A DNA stretch of 64,000 nt from the NCBI GenBank assembly GCA_963693085.1, contig OY856409.1, positions 1,534,875,072 through 1,534,939,071 on the forward strand, in the 5' to 3' direction. The notes under the pieces were generated by a model, which saw only the letters and a program-made list of their open reading frames with translations, did not search any database and was not told the origin of the DNA. Source of the stretch: Alisma plantago-aquatica (Eukaryota > Streptophyta > Magnoliopsida > Alismatales > Alismataceae). Positions 48,802 through 58,643 of the stretch are shown piece after piece. Position 1 is the stretch's first letter; each line of letters opens with the position of its first letter. The translations under genes and the position numbers were made by a program.

Positions 48802-50176
48802 GATCAGTTACCCGTGAATGACAATTATCTTGATGAAGCCCTATTGATGGCTCAGTCTGATGAGTAGAGTTTGCCATGGTTCGCAAATATCTATAACTAT
48901 CTGGCATGTGGCCAGTTGCCGCCTGACATAACATACAACTAGAAGAAGAAGCTTTTCTCCGATGTTAAGAACTATTATTGGGACAATCCACTACTATTTA
49001 AAAGGTGTTCCAAAAATCTGTATCAAACGCGTATACTAGAGGAAGAAGTTCCATCAATCTTAAAAGAATGACACTCTTCACTGTATTGACGACATCATAG
49101 TAGAGAAAGAATGGCTGTACTCCAAACTGGGTTTTACTAACCCACCATGTTCAAGGACACAACATCTTTTATCAAGGCATGCAAGGAATGCCAAATTATT
49201 AGAAATATGAGTAAGAGAAGTTAGATGCCTATGGCCGAATGGTGGAAGTGGAAATCTTTGATATTTGGGGAATAGACTACATGGGTCCTTTCCCGTCATC
49301 AAAAGGATACCAGTACATCCTAGTAGCCATTGACTACATGTCAAAATGGGTAGAGGAAGTAGAAACCCAAACTTGCGATTCTAAAGTTGTGATCAAGCTA
49401 TTTGAGAAAATCATTTTCCCACGCTTTGGAGTGCCTCACACTGTCATAAGTGATGGAAGATCACATTTTCGAGAAAAGAAATTTGAGGTGCTATTAAACA
49501 AGTATGGGGTAAATCACAAAGTTGCTACACCCTATCATAATCTTCAAACCTTGGGACATGTAGAGGTATCCAATAGGTAGATTAAACAAATTCTGGAGAA
49601 AACGGTCAGCCGCACTCGGAAGGATTGGTCTATGAAACTTGATGATGCTCTGTGGGCTTATATGATAGCTTATAAAACACCAATAAGCATGACAATGTAC
49701 ATATTAATCTATGGTAAGTCCTTCCATCTACCTCTGGAGCTCGAGCATAAAGCCCTTTAGACGATCCAATTTCTAAATATGGACTTGGAGAAGGTAGGAT
49801 AGAAAAGATGCATACAGTTACAGGAGCTCGAAGAGCTGAGGTTGCATGTATACGAGAATGCAAAAATTTATAAACAAAGAACTAAGGTGTGGCATTATGC
49901 TCACCTAAAGAACAAGGATGTTCGTGAAGGTGATTAAGTGCTTCTCTTCAATTCAAGCATCAGGCTCTTTCTTGGAAAACTTAGAACAAGATGGTTGGGC
50001 CCCTTCTCTATGGTGAAAAAATAGGAATTTTTAAGGTCAATGGCCATAGAGTAAAAAGATTTTACAAGGATGAGGCTTTTGTACGAAGGTCTGAAGTAAT
50101 ATTGGAGGAACCAAACCAGTCACCTAAGAAAAGGAATGAGGAGTTGCCACACCCAGCTGAGAAACCCAAGGAATGA
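48802..50176 (+). pseudogene. Athila integrase
   Basis: The N-terminal finger is worn ([13 protein letters not shown] near 49175). The core at 49239-49580 has [10 protein letters not shown] (first Asp, 49275), VISDGRSHF (second Asp) and GHVEVSNR (Glu), then a TAG, and [23 protein letters not shown]. Several more stops precede the tail LLFNSSIRLFLGKL, WLGPF, and in another frame FKVNGHRVKRFYKDE (49991-50176). The Athila-typical end sequence CTTGGGAGGCAACCCATG follows at about 50218. Confidence 0.88.
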
Positions 50177-50379
50177 ATTATCATGAAGTCTTTCTAGAGA
50201 CTTTAAATCAAGAGCTTCTTGGGAGGCAACCCATGTTTTTGCTATTTCTTTAAACTTTGTTTTTCTCTACCTATAGTTTGTTTGGTTTTCTGCTCCCTTA
50301 AGTTTGTACATATCTATCTTCCTTTTTGAGTGATTAATGATTTAGTTAGAGAAACAAGATTTGTTTTGATTAAGTTCTC

Positions 50380-50570
50380 TGCCTGCGGTCTGGATCGTGA
50401 TTGTGGTGCAACATTGCATCACACGAGACTGCGACCCGCGGTGCCCATGTTGAGTCGCCTTGACCGCGACCCGATGTCTCCCTTGGAATAGAAGAGAATG
50501 TGACCCATAGTCGTGCTTGGAGTACATAGAATTCATGGTCATTACTTATGATTGACGCGTCATGGTCACT
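50380..50570 (+). repeat. internal word array D, first block
   Basis: Words GCGGTCTGGATCGTGATTG, CTGCGACCCGCGGTGCC and TTGACCGCGACCCG occur within 180 bp. They are of the same family as the Athila LTR array (31745-32215). The block ends at CATGGTCACT, immediately before a TATA-like site. Confidence 0.65.
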
Positions 50571-50580
50571 CTACTATATA
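50571..50580 (+). promoter_or_regulatory. internal TATA-like site 1
   Basis: CTACTATATATTCTAAAACC directly follows the first internal word block. The sequence after it is C/T-rich and holds a 125-codon open frame to 50929 that I do not trust as a gene. Promoter role is inferred from the word-array-then-TATA order seen elsewhere in the window. Confidence 0.3.
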
Positions 50581-51059
50581 TTCTAAAACCCCAGTTTTTC
50601 GAACTCTTTTTGTATTTTGCTTTCCCGAGTCTAAGTTAAACCCTACTTCTCTGAAGAAACAACTCTCTTGTGACCGACGACCCACCACCACAGCAGACTC
50701 ACCGTCGTGCCAACCTTCTCCATTTTCTCCATCTCCTACGACAAATAGGAAAACCAAAAACCCCTATTTTAGCCCTTCTTACCACCGTTTTTGTGACTTT
50801 TACTTGCCTCCATGTCGCCACCAATTTTGCCCCATGACCTATGTCATTTTTCTGATTCGTTCTGGTAGGCGGCTATTTGTAGCACCACTGTTGGTTGCTC
50901 TTGCTATTCTAATATCTAAACCGCCTTAAAGAAAACATTTGCAGACAGAAACTAAAAACCCTAAAAATACCAATAATGGGGCAACTGCCCACTGATGAGA
51001 AGGTCTACAATCAATCAACTTATGCCACCAATCGATAGATGAAGAAGACAAGCAGAATG

Positions 51060-51380
51060 GCTAACCCTGGTAGACCGCAAGTGGTGGTCCACTTCCATTA
51101 CAACTGCGACCGCGATGCCTTCATCGAGCACTAACCCAATCACAGTGCTTGTTCAACACCTTAAGCTTCAGGTTCACACCGTAAGTTGTAGTGTTCAAGA
51201 GTGATGCTCAAAGTTAAGGTCTCCTCTACCACGACCTGCTCGATACATAGAATAAGACCACGATCGCGAATCAACTGTGACCGCAATCTACTTCTAAATC
51301 AACCGTGATCGTGATCTCTTTCAGAGACTGTGACTATGGTGTCCCTTAATCACTAACAAGACCACGAGTCGCGGTTTCTC
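51060..51380 (+). repeat. internal word array D, second block
   Basis: At least nine words of the type GACCGCGAT/GACCACGAT/CTGTGACCGC/CGTGATCGTGATC occur between 51107 and 51375, such as ACTGCGACCGCGATGCC, AGACCACGATCGCG and AGACCACGAGTCGCGG. Together with the first block it places the LTR's word family inside the element just before ORF3. Confidence 0.7.
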
Positions 51381-51390
51381 TATATATTTA
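51381..51390 (+). promoter_or_regulatory. internal TATA-like site 2, before ORF3
   Basis: CTCTATATATTTACAC follows the second internal block by about five bases. It lies about 90 bp upstream of the ORF3 start at 51475, so it could drive a subgenomic ORF3 transcript. A CTCTGCAG acceptor-like site at 51466-51473 instead fits expression by splicing. Neither is proven. Confidence 0.35.
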
Positions 51391-51474
51391 CACCTGAACT
51401 TGATAAAATTTTCCTAAGAAGATTAATAAATGTTGAATCAACTACAAACTAAGCCATTGTGAAAACTCTGCAGA

Positions 51475-52497
51475 ATGTCCTCTCCAGCAACCAGCGATTC
51501 CATCTATAAGAAGGCAACATCCCTGAAGGAGCCAGAGAAGATAGTGGAGAGACTAACAATAGCTCTAAAGAAAAATACTTCTCTACCAGTGGCCAAACGG
51601 TTTGAGATGCAGCTGAGGCTAGAACAATATCAATGGATATTGGGTCATTTGACAATGGAGGACTCTACACAAGAAATAGAACAAACTGAGCAAACAGAGA
51701 CATCCGAGTATCAACCATGGGAATCGAAGAGTAGAGTACAAGGGAAGAAAAGAAGAATTGCATCCATAGAAACCAAGGGCAGCAAGAAGGTGAAACCACT
51801 AGCTGACAAGAATCCAAAGGAGAAAGAGGTAGGCAAGGCCAAAGAAGTCACAGGGGAGACATCTGTAGAGTACGGAGAACCCTCATTTGTGCCAAGAAAC
51901 CTCATGCACCAGTCTACCTATGAGTGGATATACCACAACAAGGAATTCACCCCGACTCGATACCTGGACGTAGAAGATTTCATAAAGATGGGGATCTATG
52001 ACAGGGTAGTCAAATTCCTAGAAGGTGCAAACTTACGCACCTTATGCACACCCGAGGCAAAGTCCTACAAAATGCTAACTGTGGAGTTCATGTCTTTGCT
52101 AAAAAAGATCCATACAAGTAGTGAGAAAAGAAAGACAGGCAGAGGGGATAATAAACTACAAGTGAGACTAGAAGGTGAATCTCACATGATCTCAGAGGCA
52201 ATGTTGAACAAGATTTTTACAGCGACAGAGGAAGAAGCAAAATCTTGCTCCATCGCCCCAAGAAAAAATGAATCAGTCGCCTATGATAGCAATCAATTGT
52301 GGGAAGAGCTGACTGGAGAAGAGGAACACAACTCAAAGAACTCTAAGGCCTTACTGATCACCTCATGCTCCATTTGCACGATCCAAAAAATTACAGCGTA
52401 CACCATTTATACAAGGTGGGAGACAGGAATAGTAAGCAAGGGAGATATGCTCCTAATCTGGTTGATGATAAATAGAAAGCCAGCAAATATATATTAA
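51475..52497 (+). CDS. Athila post-pol ORF (ORF3, Athila ORF-1-family-like)
   Basis: An uninterrupted 340-codon frame starts at ATG 51475, the first ATG after a CTCTGCAG acceptor-like site. It has a Lys/Glu-rich N-terminal region (residues 1-140) with the basic stretch KKRRIASIETKGSKKVK, which could act in nuclear entry. From about residue 147 comes a block STYEWIYHNKEFTPTRYLD, VEDFIKMGIYDRVVKFLEG and LTVEFMSLLKKI. This resembles the conserved domain of the plant Athila ORF-1 family (Pfam PF03078 as I recall it). No signal peptide or membrane segment is visible, so it does not look like an envelope gene. It is the longest unbroken frame in the window, although the C-terminal part is shifted. 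Confidence 0.7.
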   Translation: MSSPATSDSIYKKATSLKEPEKIVERLTIALKKNTSLPVAKRFEMQLRLEQYQWILGHLTMEDSTQEIEQTEQTETSEYQPWESKSRVQGKKRRIASIETKGSKKVKPLADKNPKEKEVGKAKEVTGETSVEYGEPSFVPRNLMHQSTYEWIYHNKEFTPTRYLDVEDFIKMGIYDRVVKFLEGANLRTLCTPEAKSYKMLTVEFMSLLKKIHTSSEKRKTGRGDNKLQVRLEGESHMISEAMLNKIFTATEEEAKSCSIAPRKNESVAYDSNQLWEELTGEEEHNSKNSKALLITSCSICTIQKITAYTIYTRWETGIVSKGDMLLIWLMINRKPANIY

Positions 52498-53767
52498 TCG
52501 AACATTTATCAACGGTAGTAGGTGGGTAAGAAAAAAGGAACTATGCATACTGCATGGGCGGCCAGATAATGAAGATTGTGGAATACTTAATGGACGCAGA
52601 AGAGCTCCTGAAGTACAAGGAGATGAAGGGGCAATAAAGGATAGACATCAAGTCCCTCATCAGCATGGGTATCCTAGCACAGAAGGGGGAGAAACTATAC
52701 TTCAGACAAAGTGGGTCAAAGTGGCTCATTTCCCTTCCAGAGATGGCGTTTATGACGCCCACAAGCTACGTCTGACCCAATACGACATAGAAAAGATGTA
52801 CTTTGGGGCACAACGAGGCGACACAAACACAGAACCATCAATTACAGTTAGGTAAAGTAGTACCCCAGCTGAAATGAAAGAGAAAAAGAGTACAGAGATG
52901 CAAAAGAAGTTGGTAGTGCAGAAGAAAAGAAAAACACCAGATACAACTACACCTTTGACTGAAAATACAATAGAGACAGAACAACACACCCCCACAGATC
53001 CCCCTCCAGAAGAACCATAGGGGAACGTAGAACCAACACCTCTAGAGCAACACAAGGAAGAAGCTACAATAGAGCTAGTGGTGGAGAAAGAGGAAGGCAC
53101 AACAACCAACCTATAGCCTAATGACGAACAGGAGGTCGATCCAGAAAGACAAGACTCCCAGGTCGTATCGAAACCTAAAATCTATGGAGCAGACATGGAC
53201 CCACAGGATAAGTAGAAGGAAAAAGAATAAGGTCCACCACCACCATCTCCACAACCAACCATTCCAAGCTTGTCAACAATGTGCATGGAGCACCAGCTAC
53301 ACCAGCATCAACAACATGCACCTTCCTTCATAGGTGTATTAGGTACAAGGTTTAATTCCATGTGAGAACACTTGCATCAAGCCAATACAATAGATACAAA
53401 AATTCCTTCTTCTCTATCTACACTGACAATGCAAGTATAGGTCCTCGACGAAAGGACCAGAGCACTCCCTGACTTTGTCCAAGAAGTTTTAAGCAACCAA
53501 TGGATAATGATGGAAATGCTGAAAGAGATGAAGGATGAAATGGAGGACTTACATAAGGAGAGGTACGCCATTCGAGCTGACAACATGCATATGCATCACG
53601 ACTACGATGTGGCGATGGCTAGCCTCAAGGAAGAATTCCAGGGCCTTGAAGAGGACCTCCAGAAGCTCGAGAAGGAATGCAAAGAAATCAAGAACCGGTG
53701 GAAGAAAAAGAAGGAAAAGTGCTCAGCAAGCCCAGCGCGCTCCTCATCGAGCCCCTCCAGCCATGAC
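52498..53767 (+). pseudogene. Athila ORF3, C-terminal part with coiled coil
   Basis: After the stop at 52497 the homologous reading passes through other frames: MKIVEYLMDAEELLKYKEMKG and IKSLISMGILAQKGEKLYF (52565-52740), then LRLTQYDIEKMYFG. From about 52880 to 53767 there is a frame rich in Lys, Thr, Pro and Glu with several stops. It is followed by a long heptad-rich coiled coil, with MMEMLKEMKDEMEDLHKERY and LKEEFQGLEEDLQKLEKECK at 53507-53700, and a basic and Ser-rich tail. Tekay-2 cuts the gene at 53768. Confidence 0.6.
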
Positions 53768-55189
53768 TATAACATCCCTGACCTGGGTTATGCTTTAACC
53801 CTAGATGTTTTGTTTAATAAAGTTAATTATATGCTTGCTATTATCTCTTGAAAAGTAATTAAGGCTCAAGAGGAACTTATGTTTCAATTTTAGTCCTTTT
53901 TTAATAATGTTGAAACAATGTTTTGCTTGTTTTGGACTAAAGTGAAAATTACCCAAGTTGAGGGGTTAACTTGCAAATTGTACATGATAAAATGTTCCTC
54001 AGGTGTTGAAGCATCATAAGAATGAAAATGATGCAGAGGTATGGTTTGTGGAAGCCTGAGTACCAAGAAAGAGCTTATTAAGCAATGTTTGTGCATTAAA
54101 ACCTAGTTTTGGTGTAATGTGCAATTTACCCAAAACCTAGGGTTCAATATGAAAAATGTCACTTCTAGAGAGTTCCTAAAGTTTCTTGACATCATGTAGA
54201 GAAAAGTAAATGATAGGGGCGTCTCATTTGAGTCACTTTGGAGGAGAGAGAATCTTGGTATTAAAATAATCAAGATTTAAGCATAATTGAAACCTTAATT
54301 CAATTTAATGCAAAAATAAATATATTAATAGGAAGTTCCCTTCATCCAAAAATGTGATGGTGGAATTTATATAAGAGTGGAAGACCTTGTGCCTTGCAAT
54401 GGCCACAAAATATCTAAAGTGAGTGGAGAGTCCACTCACATTAGTAAAAGAAAAAGTAATATCCACTAATTTTGGATATTATTATTATATAGATTTTCTC
54501 AAAAAAAATATTATTATATAGATTAAGGTGTTTAATTTGTTTTTTTAACTCATGGATAATTAAGAGGAATTAGAATTTGAGGAAGCTGTCTTAGTATGCA
54601 AGGGATTTAGGGGAGTATGTGGCATAAAATTTGGGAGTTGAAGGAATTATTTATCACTTTCTCTCTCATTGCAATTCCTATACATATATCCCATTTTCCA
54701 CCCACATGAAGACTCTTTTTCGACCCTTCCTTCTTTCCTTGCTTTAGCCAAACACAAAGGAGCTAAGGAGAAATAGGAGAATGTGCCCCAACCTGTAGGT
54801 AAGCTCCATAGTCATCTTCAACCTTGATTTCATGGTGGAAATTGATTTTCAATGCTTATTTTCTTGTTTTCTCCATCCAATCTTCAACCTTGGTCATTCT
54901 TTTCACTCAAAGACTTGAGGACGGAACTTGGGAGGTTGAAAAAGCTTCATTCACCATTGAAGGCGTGAAGCTTGAAGCTTGTTTTCAACTTTGAAGGCGG
55001 GTTATATAACTTGAACCCTAAAATGTCATTATTGCTTGCATTTATTCATCATGTGTTGAAAACTTTTCTTCTTTCTCGATTGCCCTTTGATTATTTGTTG
55101 AAATTACCAAAATGATCACAGAAAATTTCGAAGGTTTGAAGCTTGAAAATGATGATGTCATCTTAAGCACACACCTCAACATGGGAAAA

Positions 55190-55515
55190 CGGTTTTCAAA
55201 ACCGATTGAGTTAATTCGGTTTCAAAACTGAATGGATAATTGGTTTCAAAACCGAATGGATAATTAGTTTCAAGATCGAATGTGTAATTGACTCAAAACC
55301 AAATGGGTAAATGAGTTCAAGATAGAATGGGTAATTGACTCAAAACAAAATGGGTAAATGATTTCCAGATCGAATGGGTAATTGACTCAAAACCAAATGG
55401 GTAATTGAGTTCAAGATTGAATGGGTAATTGTTTCAAAACCGAATGGACAATTGGTTTCAAGATCGAATGGGTAATTGATTCAAAACCTAATGGGTAATT
55501 GATCTTAAGATCATT
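55190..55515 (+). repeat. word array F: 23/24-bp tandem units in 47-bp pairs
   Basis: About twelve units of the type GAATGGGTAATTGANTCAAAACC are strung head to tail. Units ending in CAAAACC alternate with units ending in CAAGATC, so the higher-order period is about 47 bp. The array opens with the palindrome CGGTTTTCAAAACCG (55190-55204). Confidence 0.9.
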
Positions 55516-55673
55516 TACATTTAGTTGCTAATGTGGTTGGATGATGATCCAAGGGTTCTAATTAATCTGATTATAATGGCCTCTAGTGTGGATGATCCAT
55601 TAATTACAAACCCTAATCGATTGAATTGATTGTAACCCTAATTGAATGAATCAATCTCAATATTAATTGGCCC

Positions 55674-55719
55674 AAATGGTCTCAAGACCATTTGAGGCCA
55701 AACGGTCTGAAGACCGTTT
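55674..55719. repeat. two perfect 9-2-9 palindromes
   Basis: Arms AAATGGTCT and AGACCATTT (55674-55682, 55685-55693) are followed by arms AAACGGTCT and AGACCGTTT (55700-55708, 55711-55719), each with a two-base spacer. A third of the same form is at 55990-56009 with arms AAACGGTTT and AAACCGTTT. Confidence 0.9.
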
Positions 55720-55864
55720 GGAGGTCAAGGGTTACGATGGATGGTTGGAGATCTAAAGGTTATAATTTGATGTACTCTCAATTATCCAATTGATGGATGG
55801 CTCCATGATTAAAAACCCTAAATCGATTTGATGATTATTTTATTTCAGATTTGGTGGAGATTCA

Positions 55865-56035
55865 GTTTCAAACCCGAATCAGATGATTCAGTTTCAAGAT
55901 TGACTAAGGTGATTCGATCTCAAGACCGAATGAGGTAATTGGATCTCAAGACCAAATGAGTTGATTCGATCTCAAGATCAAATGAGATGAAACGGTTTCA
56001 AAACCGTTTGAAGGTTCAAGGAAACCAAAACCGTT
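55865..56035 (+). repeat. word array F, second block
   Basis: Six to seven units of the type ATTCGATCTCAAGACCGAATGAG, about 24-30 bp long, end in the 9-2-9 palindrome at 55990-56009 and a final AAACCGTTTGAAACC. The words are diverged relatives of those at 55190-55515. Confidence 0.75.
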
Positions 56036-56379
56036 TGAAACCTTAATGTTAAGAAAGATTAATTAACTACTTGATAGCTAGTAATGTATATCCAAGTTAA
56101 TTACAATGGATGTACCCCTAATGTACTTAGATGATTAGTACCCTTAGAGTGGTTAACCTTTGATGTTTATGAAAGCTATAACTCAATACATTATGTCAAC
56201 TGTAAATGTATGAACCTAGATAAAGGGTTGATCTAATTTAATCATGTATGGAGCAATTAACATCCTAGAGAGGATGAGTGATAGGAATTTATACATGAGT
56301 ACTAAACATGTAATGGACATGCCTTGATGCATTCCATATGTAATTAGGGTATGATCCTCATTAAAGAGATCATGAAACC

Positions 56380-56670
56380 CTAATCGAGAAGGTTGATGAA
56401 CCCTAACCCTAATTTAGGGTAAAGCTAGGTGAAACCCTAATCTAGGGTGATGGTGTAACCCTAATCTAGGGTGATTCTATGTAATGATATTTGAAACACT
56501 AATTTGAAACCCTAACCCTAATATAGGGTGAAGGTATGTGAAACCCTAATTTTGGGTTATAGTGCATGAAACCCTAATCTTGGGCAATATGATGATAGAC
56601 CATAACTCTAATTTTTGGGTAATGGGATGAGTATCCCTGATTGACATGAATTGGGAAACACTAACCCTAA
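56380..56670 (+). repeat. telobox words, partly palindromic
   Basis: About nine AAACCCTAA words occur in 290 bp, several followed by the inverted TTAGGGT (for example ACCCTAA-T-TTAGGGT at 56406-56420). The spacing is irregular, so this is not a telomere tract. Confidence 0.75.
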
Positions 56671-58514
56671 TGAGGGAATCATGATGCTACTCTTATATTG
56701 TATAGTGCTGAAACGAAATTGATGTAACTATTATCATGTGTGCTAACCATGCAGGTATCATGAGATGATGAGCATATCCAGGTATGAGCTATGATGTTTC
56801 ATTTATTAAAATTGTTAATGGGCCTTGTGATCCATAACATGCTTTGTTTCCTAGTGAGAGGTAACAAGAGATGAAATGGTCCTTGTGAGCCATGTGAGAT
56901 GCTTGTGTAGCAAGTATCATGTTTACCTTGGTCAGATGACCTGAAGGTATTACTTACCTGATAAGTGGTAACAAGTGTTCTATGATGAACTGAGGGTTTG
57001 AATACCCATTTTCCGTAATCATGATGATGACTTTCTTAAGGGATGAGAATTCCCATGATATGACAAGGGATTGCGATTCCAATGTTTTATAAAGATTCGA
57101 AAAGTACTTGATATTATACATTCTTTGTAGCATCTTTTATAATAATTTATGGTTGAAAACCTGACTGGTGCTAAAAGAATATTGTAATGTACTTAGTTAA
57201 TCAAGTGAAATCTTATCATGTAGAGCCCTGACCATAGATCCATCATCGTCAGTAGTTGGTGATGGTGAAATAGGTTTTCCCACGGGAACTCCTGGAGGGC
57301 ATACTATTGAGTATGTGGGGTTTATGGGTGCAAATATCCTTACACCCTAATGTGGGATTGATATGGGATAAACATTAAATCTCTCAATCCTTCATTATAT
57401 GTGTCGGGATGGATGTATCATGAATCTCCTGATGATGTTAATGCCGGATCAATTTGAGAAAAACATGAAATCTCCCGCTTGTGAAGAGAGTGTAGCCGCC
57501 GCTGTAGCTCTATAGCGAAGTTGCCAGTATACTCTCGAAAGCTATTTAGTAGAGACACGAGATGTCCTGCAATTTGTACTCACACTGAGTGAGGAGGATG
57601 AGTTCAAGGAAATTAGGCTCTTCCTTGATTTATGTATGGAACTGATGCTTTACGCCGTCATGGTCGGTTGGAGTATGAGTGGTATACCTCATCTCCTCAA
57701 GGCTTAAGTATGATTGTAAAATGTAATCAGTCATGTAGCGTATTTGCTTAAGGTTGAAATACGAGAATCATTGGTTGATGTTATCTTGCTTAGCATATCC
57801 TATATGAATATATGCTATACATGTTCTTCATATTCCTTATTGAATAAATGATATGTTGCTATATCAGTTATAGCTGATGTGCTTTGAATAAGAATATTGC
57901 TCTAATCTGTTTAGATAATGATTCATCTGTTGTTGAATATATATGATTCCTCTGCTCAGTTTTATTCTATTTAATTGCAATAATAGTGTTTTTGGATGAG
58001 AGTTATATCTCTCTTTGGGACTGGGTCTCACTCTGTTGGTCACCAACACTTTTTAGGTGGACGCGGAAGAAGAGACAGAAACCCTGTAGCAGGGGAAGAG
58101 CAGCAGCAACAACAACAGGGACAGCAGCGAATTCTCAGGTGGAGACACTGGTTGTCATATCTTGTGTATAGAGTCCTATGTGTCGTCTCTGTACTCTCAG
58201 GTCCTCGGAGTCAGTAGTTAGTCTTTAATGATAGATCTGAGATTTTATCTTGATGCCTCGAGGTTCTTATACGGCCTATGTATAGTTTTAACAGGGCAGT
58301 TGATGTATGTAATTCTCGAGAAGAGATGGTACATGACATGTACTTTGTGAACTAGGATGTAATTGAAATACTTTGGTTCTTGTTGAAAGAGTTTTCTTGT
58401 GTATGGATCTCCTTGTGAAATGGTTTTAATTTTTAGTGATTTTTAGTAATCCGTTGTTAATGATTGCTTCCGCATAGTTAATGATGTTTTGTTCGTACGG
58501 TGTATCACAATTAG

Positions 58515-58526
58515 TGGTATTAGAGC
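58515..58526 (+). other. Tekay-2 primer-binding site
   Basis: TGGTATTAGAGC differs by one C to T from the initiator-Met site TGGTATCAGAGC. Confidence 0.85.
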
Positions 58527-58643
58527 TCTAGGTTCGCTGAGTCTACAGAGACATAGGATTAAGGTTGTTGAGTCTGTTCTAGTGTCTTCCAGTTTATCTG
58601 ATAGTGACTTATGCTCATATAGGAGGAGAAGAAGAACTTGAAG

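Larger units (their letters stand above)
31611..53767 (+). mobile_element. Athila-type Ty3/gypsy element, split by Tekay-1 and cut by Tekay-2
   Basis: Parts in order: 5' LTR (31611-33351), tRNA-Asp-type primer site, gag (33591-34593, resuming at 45431), protease with DLGAS, reverse transcriptase with FMDD, RNase H, integrase, a long spacer and a post-pol ORF. Without Tekay-1 the visible length is about 11.3 kb. The 3' LTR would lie past the window end, after Tekay-2. The DLGAS protease, the post-integrase GGGAGGCAACCCATG stretch (50221) and the extra ORF are Athila traits. Confidence 0.9.
53768..58509 (+). repeat. Tekay-2 5' LTR (about 4.74 kb)
   Basis: It begins TATAACATCCCTGAC (TGTAACATCCCTGAC in the 3' LTR, so one G to A) and ends GTATCACA five bases before the primer site. 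Candidate TATA sites are TTATATAAG at about 54367 and CTATACATATATCC at about 54677. After the leader there is a GGTAAGCTCC donor-like site (about 54798). Word array F, telobox words and a segment shared with the minus LTRs follow. I saw no nested element inside, so the length seems genuine. Confidence 0.85.

Noticed and set aside
50552..50929. 125-codon frame between Athila integrase and ORF3
   Set aside because: Low-complexity Pro/Ser/Thr-rich product with no recognisable domain; it lies in C/T-rich leader-like sequence after a TATA-like site.
51475..52497. Envelope-like gene
   Set aside because: No signal peptide, membrane segment or glycosylation-rich ectodomain is visible; the conserved block fits the Athila ORF-1 family better.
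55190..55515. CRISPR array
   Set aside because: Units are contiguous with no unique spacers, and the setting is a plant retrotransposon LTR.
56380..56670. Interstitial telomere tract
   Set aside because: CCCTAAA words are spaced irregularly and appear in both orientations, not as a head-to-tail array.
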